Positions 7,564-12,215 of a stretch of 12,215 nucleotides of DNA are shown here, piece after piece. Both the position numbers and the translations under genes were made by a program. Source of the DNA: Anaerolinea thermophila (GTDB taxonomy: Bacteria; Chloroflexota; Anaerolineae; Anaerolineales; DRKV01); assembly GCA_020722405.1 (NCBI GenBank), contig DYKW01000037.1, positions 1 to 12,215 of the forward strand. The letters are read 5' to 3'. The notes under the pieces are model-generated. The model was given only the letters and a program-made list of their open reading frames with translations. It searched no databases and was not told the origin of the DNA. The first letter of the stretch is position 1. Each line of letters starts with the position of its first letter.

Positions 7564-7588
7564 CCCCCCTTCCCTCAGGGAAGGGGGG
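7564..7588. repeat. 25-base perfect G/C palindrome
   Basis: CCCCCCTTCCCT at 7564-7575 pairs with AGGGAAGGGGGG at 7577-7588 around a single C: 12 perfect base pairs on paper, 11 with a 3-base loop. It has no T-tract on either strand, so it is unlikely to be an intrinsic terminator. It marks the point where the RCK_C remnant stops resembling a protein gene. A run of nine G follows near 7602-7610. Confidence 0.8.
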
Positions 7589-7814
7589 AAAGGTACTTTC
7601 CGGGGGGGGGTCACCCCAGCACAAAAGTGTCAACCTATTTCCGGTGGGAAATGAACCATCCCTGTGAATTCACGAGAATTTTGTATCATGGTTCATTGCG
7701 GGAAAAGATACAGCGCGCTGGGCGCTGTTTAAGTATGGAAGAAACGGAACTTTTGAGCGGATGCGGCTCCCACGCCGCCGGGTACGCTTGGGTGTGTCGA
7801 GGCTCGGCAGCAAC

Positions 7815-7861
7815 CGCCGGACTGGGGTCCGGCGCTCCCGGTAGCCGGGCTTGGGAGCCCG
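7815..7861. repeat. Twin hairpins with identical TGGG loops
   Basis: The first is CGCCGGAC-TGGG-GTCCGGCG at 7815-7834, eight perfect pairs. The second is CGGGCT-TGGG-AGCCCG at 7846-7861, six pairs, with GTAG/CTAC extending outward at 7841-7844 and 7864-7867. Neither is followed by a T-run. Bases 7843-7865 recur inverted at 10321-10343 with 19 of 23 bases identical, so the second hairpin belongs to a dispersed repeat family. Confidence 0.75.
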
Positions 7862-7908
7862 ACCTACGATGCTAAAAATGAGAGAAGCGAGGTAGTTTCT
7901 TAGCAGAA

Positions 7909-7982
7909 GGGAACGAAGTGAGCGACGAAGCAATCTCTGCCACAACGTGGAAGATTGCTTCGGACTTCGCCCTCGCCATGAG
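7909..7982. repeat. REP/MITE-like repeat, second copy
   Basis: GAACGAAGTGAGCGACGAAG followed by CAATCTC resembles the core of the 4766-4858 element. GAAGCAATCT near 7927 is an inverted match to AGATTGCTTC near 7951. The outer ends are more decayed than in the first copy. Confidence 0.6.
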
Positions 7983-8081
7983 GAGAAACCCGGCGCGAAT
8001 TTACGGAAGGCTGTACCTAGTATTTGGACTTTTGCATTGTCAAAAGGGTTCATGAGGAATTGGCGTGGCGCGTCGCCAGGT

Positions 8082-8107
8082 GTAGGGCGGAATTAATTCC
8101 GCTCTAC
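8082..8107. repeat. 26-base near-perfect palindrome upstream of the ClC gene
   Basis: GTAGGGCGGAATT and AATTCCGCTCTAC are complementary except for one pair. The centre is AATT/AATT. It has no T-tract. It could be a dispersed palindromic repeat or an operator; it lies 80 bases before the ClC start. Confidence 0.75.
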
Positions 8108-8163
8108 GGCGCGCTGCCAGATATGGGGGCGCATCACGGAAAATCCCAAAGAGCCGTCAAAAG

Positions 8164-8181
8164 TCCAATAAATATTGGAGG
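8164..8181 (+). promoter_or_regulatory. Ribosome binding site overlapped by a small hairpin, ClC gene
   Basis: GGAGG at 8177-8181 lies six bases before the GTG at 8188 and decides the start. TCCAAT (8164-8169) can pair with ATTGGA (8174-8179) around AAAT, which covers three bases of the GGAGG. The stem is only six pairs and AU-rich, so it may be chance. Confidence 0.5.
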
Positions 8182-8187
8182 TTGTTT

Positions 8188-10209
8188 GTGAATCAAATGT
8201 ACAAAAATCTCTGGTTGAGATTGCAAAGCGGTATTTTTTCTGAGCGTTCGCGGCATGTTGCCAGCGCGTTGAGCATCGGCGTTCTGACGAGTTTATTTGT
8301 GTTGCTGTTCAAAAATATCATCAAATGGACGGCTGGCGGATTGGAAATTGCCGGCGAACATACGTTGGCAGCCTACGTTTCATGGTGGCCGTTGTTACTA
8401 CCGGTTTTGGGCGGGTTAGTCGTGGGCTTTATGAAGCAGCGGCTTATCAAGCATGAAAGGTATCACGGGGTGGCGGGTATTATGCAAGCCGTCTCTCTTG
8501 CCGGTGGACGTCTTCCGTACCGGCGCATTCCCCTCAAGGCGTTAGCGGCTGCCATTTCCATTGGTTCAGGGGCCTCGGTTGGCCCAGAAGATCCCAGTGT
8601 ACAGATCGGCTCCGGCATCGGCTCGATGATTGGGCAGATTTTTCACATGTCGGAAGACCGCCTGCGGGTGCTGGTGGCAACCGGTGCAGCATCTGGTATT
8701 GCTACGGCCTTTAACGCCCCCATTGCAGGTGTGTTTTTTGCGATGGAATTGATACTTGGGGAGTACGAAAGCGGCGCATTTGGTATGTTGGTGTTGGGAG
8801 CAGTGACCTCCGCTGTTGTGACGCGTGGGTTGGTGGGCCCAAATCCGGCCTTTCCCGTTCCGCAATATGCTTTTCATGGCGTCCACGAATTGCCGTTTTA
8901 CCTGATACTCGGGTTGTTGGCGGCCTTTGTTTCGCTGGGGTATATCCGCGCATTGTACCTGTCTCACGATTGGTTCAAGGAAAGCCGGCTGCCCGTGTGG
9001 GTTCGGCCGGTCTTGATTGGGTTGCTGTTAGGAATTGTTGGCCTGTATGTGCCCCAAATTCTGGGAGATGGTCACGAGACGACCGGTGAAATTCTGAGGG
9101 GACGGGATATGCTGCCCAGGTTTTTACTGCTGATTCTGGTGCTAAAACTGGTCTTGACGGCGCTTAGTTTGGGCAGCGGTTTTGTCGGTGGCGTATTTGC
9201 GCCCTCGTTGATGCTGGGGGCAGCCCTGGGGGATGCTTTTGGCATGGTGATTGCCCACCTGTTCCCCGGCCTGACGTTACAACCCTCCGCTTTTGCCCTG
9301 GTGGGCATGGCGGCCGTCCTGGCCGGCGCGGTGCGTGCTCCCGGTACAGCCGTAATGTTGCTGTTCGAGATGACCAACGATTACCGCATTTTCTTGCCTT
9401 TGATGTTCGCAGTTGTCGTCAGTATGTTTGTTTCGGAACTTTTGGAGCCGGAATCGGTGTACACCCTCAGTCTGGCACGCGCCGGTATCCGTTTGCAACG
9501 TGGACGGGATGTGGACGTGATGCAGTCCTTAAGCGTGGGTAGCGTAATGGAACAGGTGCCTGGGGAGGTACACGAAGACGCCCCCTTGCGAGAAGCCTGG
9601 GAAATTTTGCAACGCACTCATGTTCACGGCATTCCGGTGTTGGATAAAAATGATGAGTTGGTAGGCATAATTTCCATCACAGATATTGAGCGGGTGTTGA
9701 TGCAAGAAGGCGTTAGTTTAGATGCCCCTGTTGGCCGCTTTTGTTCGCGTCACTTATTGGTGACCTACGAAGATGAGACCATCCAACAGTCCCTTCAGCG
9801 CATGGGTACCTACGATGTTGGACGCTTACCGGTGGTACGACGCGACAACCCGCGCCAATTGATTGGTTGGATTAGTCGTAATGCAATTGTACGCGCCTAC
9901 AAATTGGCGCTTATCCAACGCGCCGGCCAACATCATCACGCTGAACAGGTGCGCATGGAGGCCATGTCCGGTGCAGATGTAATCGAGGTAGATATTCCCA
10001 AAGACTCGCCCCTGGTAGGGCGTCGGCTGTGTGATGTTCCCTGGCCGCACGACAGTTTGGTTGCCAGTTTGCAGCGCGGCTTTCAATTACTCATTCCGCA
10101 TGGGAATACCGTTTTGCAGGCTGGAGACCGCTTGGGGATTGTTGTTCATCCATCCGACGAAGCGCAGGTCTACCGCCTTGTGGCACCGCAGGGGGATAGT
10201 GTTGAGTAG
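8188..10209 (+). CDS. ClC-family chloride channel/antiporter with CBS pair and RCK_C tail
   Basis: This 673-residue membrane protein moves chloride, or exchanges it for protons, across the inner membrane. The ClC core spans about 25-430 with many hydrophobic helices. Its motifs are GSGASVGPEDPSVQIG (126-141; gating-Glu position E134), FNAPIAGVFFAMEL (175-188) and GSGFVGGVFAPSLMLGA (329-345). Two CBS domains (about 447-575), usually adenosine-nucleotide sensors, contain HGIPVLD and GRLPVV. A C-terminal RCK_C domain spans about 595-668 and includes LLIPHGNTVLQAGDR (634-648). Departures from the classic motifs are GPEDP in place of GREGP and YHGVAG where GSGIPE would be, so the usual chloride-binding Ser is replaced. 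GTG 8188 is chosen because GGAGG lies six bases upstream; a TTG at 8182 would abut the GGAGG. Channel versus exchanger mode cannot be decided. Confidence 0.93.
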   Translation: MNQMYKNLWLRLQSGIFSERSRHVASALSIGVLTSLFVLLFKNIIKWTAGGLEIAGEHTLAAYVSWWPLLLPVLGGLVVGFMKQRLIKHERYHGVAGIMQAVSLAGGRLPYRRIPLKALAAAISIGSGASVGPEDPSVQIGSGIGSMIGQIFHMSEDRLRVLVATGAASGIATAFNAPIAGVFFAMELILGEYESGAFGMLVLGAVTSAVVTRGLVGPNPAFPVPQYAFHGVHELPFYLILGLLAAFVSLGYIRALYLSHDWFKESRLPVWVRPVLIGLLLGIVGLYVPQILGDGHETTGEILRGRDMLPRFLLLILVLKLVLTALSLGSGFVGGVFAPSLMLGAALGDAFGMVIAHLFPGLTLQPSAFALVGMAAVLAGAVRAPGTAVMLLFEMTNDYRIFLPLMFAVVVSMFVSELLEPESVYTLSLARAGIRLQRGRDVDVMQSLSVGSVMEQVPGEVHEDAPLREAWEILQRTHVHGIPVLDKNDELVGIISITDIERVLMQEGVSLDAPVGRFCSRHLLVTYEDETIQQSLQRMGTYDVGRLPVVRRDNPRQLIGWISRNAIVRAYKLALIQRAGQHHHAEQVRMEAMSGADVIEVDIPKDSPLVGRRLCDVPWPHDSLVASLQRGFQLLIPHGNTVLQAGDRLGIVVHPSDEAQVYRLVAPQGDSVE

Positions 10210-10397
10210 TCGAATTTTCAACGTCAAGACGCAGAGTCGCAAAGAAAATCACGTTTTCGCGCCAAAAGCGAAGCACTGCCTTTGTTTCCCCTCTCTGATG
10301 GTGGATGATGGGTTCATGGCAGGTCGGGCTTCCCTACCCGGCTGTCCGGCGGCGTGCGAAGCGGACGATGGATGATAGACCGTAGACTACCTGACTA
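10210..10397. repeat. Non-coding patch of dispersed repeats between two convergent genes
   Basis: AAGACGCAGAGTCG (10226-10239) resembles 428-441. Bases 10321-10343 are an inverted copy of 7843-7865 (19 of 23 identical). GACTACCTGACTA (10385-10397) is identical to 496-508 in the octamer array before queA. Short GATGGTGGATGATGG-type stretches lie between. I see no gene and no convincing terminator. Confidence 0.65.
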
Positions 10398-11435
10398 TCA
10401 AACGCCCTCGAGCAATTTTTCTGGGCGGTGCGCATAGTCACCCAAGGGGCGGCGTCCTTCGGTCAGGTCAAGCAGGATATCGGTCAGTTTCCGGTTGACC
10501 GGTGTGGGAATGCCGAAGCGTTCGCCAAAGCGCACGACTGCCCCGTTCAGGTAGGTCACCTCGCTTTTGTTACGTCCACTGTGCAAGTCAATGTGGAAGG
10601 ATGGCATCTTGCTGCCGCGCCCTTTGCCTACCGCGCGTTGCAGCAACGGCCGCGAGATGACTGTCGGCAGGCGCGCCCCCAGCGCCAGCAGGCGTACCGG
10701 TGTACCGGGCAGGTCGGTAACGGGGATGCCTTGGGTGTGCATCACGGCTAGCGCTTCTCGCAGTTGGCGCACTTCCAAGGCGCACAAGCCTGGGTGGGCA
10801 AAAATTTCCGCCGGGGTCATATCCAGAATAGCGGAGGTGGCATTTGCCAGCAGGTTGGTGAGCATTTTAGACCACTTCATGCTGGCCGCATTGGGGTACA
10901 AGCGGCCTTGCAACCCGGCCTGGGTGCAGACCTGGAGCAACCGCGCTGAGAGCGCATGTCCGCCGGCAATACCCAGCCCGCGCAAGCGCTCTACTCGAAT
11001 TTCGCCTGTTCGACCACGCCCGATCGCGGTGGTCACGGTGGCGGGGATGACGTTCTCCATCCCCCAGGCTTTGGCGAGCATCGCTTCGTTTTCTACCCCA
11101 TTGGAGAGACACACTACCGGTGGCAGGTTGGCCGCGAAGGGGGCGATTTGTTCCACAAAGGCGGGGCTATCGAAGGATTTGAGCGCAAACAGCGCCGCAT
11201 CGAAGGGGCCGGCAGCCAGGGCTTCTTCTGGGGAGGTGACCACATGCAGCGGTGCCACCTGACGTGGTACGCCATCGTTCAGCACCAGGTGGACGCCGCG
11301 CGCCCGTAATGCTTCGGCCACTTGTGGGCGTTCCAGGAAGACCACCCGCTGCCCTTGCAGAGCCAGACTGCCGCCAACATAAGCGCCAATAGCACCGGCG
11401 CCGAAAACCAGTAGGGAAAGCGGTTCGTTGTTCAT
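10398..11435 (-). CDS. panE: 2-dehydropantoate 2-reductase family protein (PanE/ApbA)
   Basis: PanE reduces ketopantoate to pantoate with NADPH in pantothenate and CoA synthesis, in the cytosol. The 345-residue product has an N-terminal Rossmann domain with FGAGAIGAYVGG (11-22), ALKSFDS (84-90) and SNGVENE (111-117, including the conserved Asn-Gly). The C-terminal helical domain carries MKWSKMLTNLLANA (186-199, K187 in the catalytic Lys position), SGRNKSEVTYLNG (286-298, with E292) and GIPTPVN (308-314). It is somewhat longer than the roughly 300-residue E. coli enzyme, and the family includes other ketoacid reductases, so substrate identity is inferred. ATG 11435 is chosen because the Rossmann motif follows directly and the ATG overlaps the stop of the upstream phosphatase gene (ATGA). 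This implies co-transcription and translational coupling. A longer in-frame start near 11825 would overlap that gene wholesale and is rejected. Confidence 0.9.
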   Translation of the reverse strand: MNNEPLSLLVFGAGAIGAYVGGSLALQGQRVVFLERPQVAEALRARGVHLVLNDGVPRQVAPLHVVTSPEEALAAGPFDAALFALKSFDSPAFVEQIAPFAANLPPVVCLSNGVENEAMLAKAWGMENVIPATVTTAIGRGRTGEIRVERLRGLGIAGGHALSARLLQVCTQAGLQGRLYPNAASMKWSKMLTNLLANATSAILDMTPAEIFAHPGLCALEVRQLREALAVMHTQGIPVTDLPGTPVRLLALGARLPTVISRPLLQRAVGKGRGSKMPSFHIDLHSGRNKSEVTYLNGAVVRFGERFGIPTPVNRKLTDILLDLTEGRRPLGDYAHRPEKLLEGV

Positions 11436-12094
11436 GCTGCTTCTGGTGTTTCGAAGATCCAGTGGGGATGTTGGTTGATGCCGTAAACGTGCCACTGATG
11501 TTTGAGAGGATAATATTTCAATGTGGCGAACGCGGTGTTGCGAAATCGAAAGCGCGGTCCGTGAAAGTTGGCTTGTACCGGAATGCTCAGCATGGCGTAT
11601 ATTGTCAGGTTGAGAATGCCACCATGGGCGACTACTAAATAGCGCCCGGTTGGGCGGTTCATCAGGTTGTGCAGGGCCTGTCCGGCGCGCAGGTAGAGTT
11701 CCCATTGGCTTTCTCCGGTGTCCCCGATGGGTTCGTAGGGGGGCATGAAGTCCGGCTGTGGGTAAAGGGCACGGGCTTCTTCGCCGCGCATACCGGCAAA
11801 TTTGCCGTTGTCGCGCTCTTTCCAAATATTTTCCAGGGTGATGGGGATGTTCAGGTAATGTGCGATGATTTCGGCGGTTTGGCGGGCGCGGCTGAGCGGG
11901 CTGGTGATGATTTCATCGAAGGTTTGGCCGTGTTGCTGCCAGTATTGCCCTAGGGCGTGGGCTTGTTTTTCTCCCATTTCGGTGAGGGGGAAGTCGCTTT
12001 GCCCTTGCCAATAGCCTTCGGCATTGCCTACCGATTGCCCATGGCGCAAGAGAATGATGTCGTAATAGTCTTGAGAGGAGGAATGTGTAAACAT
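11432..12094 (-). CDS. Histidine phosphatase family protein (phosphoglycerate-mutase-like)
   Basis: Members of this cytosolic family transfer or remove phosphate through a phospho-histidine. The 220-residue product shows LRHGQS (16-21; nucleophile H18), SPLSRARQTAE (65-75), ERDNGKFAGM (93-102; acid/base E93) and VVAHGGILN (154-162; H157). Together R17, H18, R69, E93 and H157 make a complete catalytic set. Substrate is not readable: alpha-ribazole phosphatase, cofactor-dependent mutase-like and broad phosphatases all share these motifs. The gene is first in a two-gene operon and its TGA overlaps the panE-like ATG by four bases. The ATG at 12094 lacks a clear Shine-Dalgarno site. A good extended -10 lies only six bases upstream, so the mRNA may be leaderless. 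Confidence 0.92.
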   Translation of the reverse strand: MFTHSSSQDYYDIILLRHGQSVGNAEGYWQGQSDFPLTEMGEKQAHALGQYWQQHGQTFDEIITSPLSRARQTAEIIAHYLNIPITLENIWKERDNGKFAGMRGEEARALYPQPDFMPPYEPIGDTGESQWELYLRAGQALHNLMNRPTGRYLVVAHGGILNLTIYAMLSIPVQANFHGPRFRFRNTAFATLKYYPLKHQWHVYGINQHPHWIFETPEAA

Positions 12095-12100
12095 GCCCGC

Positions 12101-12109
12101 ATTGTAGCA
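12101..12109 (-). promoter_or_regulatory. Extended -10 promoter (TGCTACAAT) for the phosphatase-panE operon
   Basis: On the minus strand TGC-TACAAT gives a TGn extension plus a five-of-six -10 hexamer. No good -35 is seen at the usual distance (AAGAGG). The hexamer ends six bases before the ATG at 12094, so transcription would begin at or beside the start codon. Confidence 0.5.
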
Positions 12110-12163
12110 TAAAAATTTTTAGGCCTCTTTACGTATCATCTCAAAAATAAGGGGAAACGTCCC

Positions 12164-12204
12164 GAAGGTTTCCTCGAGAAACTGGTTGTGTCGCTCAAAC
12201 CTTC
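12164..12204. repeat. Inverted repeat at the window edge
   Basis: GAAGGTTT (12164-12171) is the exact inverse of AAACCTTC (12197-12204), with 25 bases between. A smaller GTTTC/GAAAC dyad lies around 12168-12182. CCCG at 12161-12164 and CGGG at 12211-12214 may extend it imperfectly. The element may continue past the window, and I see no coding frame here. Confidence 0.5.
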
Positions 12205-12215
12205 ACCCTGCGGGT

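Larger units (their letters stand above)
7615..8187. other. Gene-free, palindrome-rich region between the RCK_C remnant and the ClC gene
   Basis: No frame here looks protein-like. The region holds: a copy of the CAGCGC...GGAAGAAACG segment (about 7711-7749); two strong hairpins with the same TGGG loop (7815-7834 and 7846-7861); a GAACGAAG...CAATCTC repeat with an inverted AGATTGCTTC partner (about 7909-7982); and a 26-base near-perfect palindrome (8082-8107). The stretch looks like accumulated small non-autonomous repeats. A promoter for the ClC gene should lie near its right end, but I cannot point to one. Confidence 0.7.

Noticed and set aside
7564..7588. Intrinsic terminator for a neighbouring gene
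   Set aside because: The stem is strong, but no T-run follows on either strand.
7670..8053. 127-residue frame on the minus strand
   Set aside because: It translates hairpins and repeats into Arg/Ser/Leu-rich sequence with no recognisable domain or ribosome site.
10567..11262. 231-residue frame on the plus strand
   Set aside because: It is antisense to the panE-like gene and made of low-complexity Arg/Ser/Ala sequence.
11436..11825. N-terminal extension of the panE-like protein
   Set aside because: It would overlap the phosphatase gene on the same strand in another frame. The Rossmann motif starts right after the ATG at 11435.

Overview
The window reads like chromosomal housekeeping and signalling DNA from a moderately GC-rich bacterium, most likely a Chloroflexota (Anaerolineae-like) genome. 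This assignment is inference from the gene mix (DUF2905 next to queA, a long soluble PAS-GAF-HD-GYP regulator, a ClC channel fused to CBS and RCK_C domains) and from intergenic gaps filled with small repeats. There is no rRNA, tRNA, CRISPR array, phage module or transposase gene.

Layout. Positions 1-123: promoter-side DNA with degenerate repeats. 124-366 (+): DUF2905 membrane protein. 367-574: tandem micro-repeats. 575-1597 (+): queA, tRNA queuosine synthesis. 1659-4697 (-): a 1012-residue PAS/GAFx4/HD-GYP protein, convergent with queA. 4698-4972: repeat island. 4973-5518 (-): unrecognised 181-residue protein that looks internally duplicated. 5857-7164 (+): pyrimidine-nucleoside phosphorylase. 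7213-7509 (-): decayed RCK_C fragment. About 7540-8130: palindrome-rich repeat island. 8188-10209 (+): ClC chloride channel/antiporter with CBS pair and RCK_C tail. 10210-10397: non-coding repeat patch. 11432-12094 and 10398-11435 (-): histidine phosphatase followed by a PanE-type reductase, overlapping by 4 bases as a coupled operon. 12095-12215: promoter and an inverted repeat, no gene seen.

The genes do not form one pathway. They cover tRNA modification, probable c-di-GMP turnover, nucleoside salvage, anion transport and pantothenate/CoA-type metabolism, in at least four transcription units. The only tight operon is phosphatase-panE.

I found no convincing undescribed system. The best leads are: (1) a degenerate CTACCAGA...TTTTCAG motif seen four times, upstream of the DUF2905 gene and on both sides of the 181-residue gene; (2) the apparent two-module structure of that protein; (3) an RCK_C remnant beside an intact ClC-RCK_C gene, cut off at a long G/C palindrome; (4) two repeat islands that carry the same two modules in the same order.
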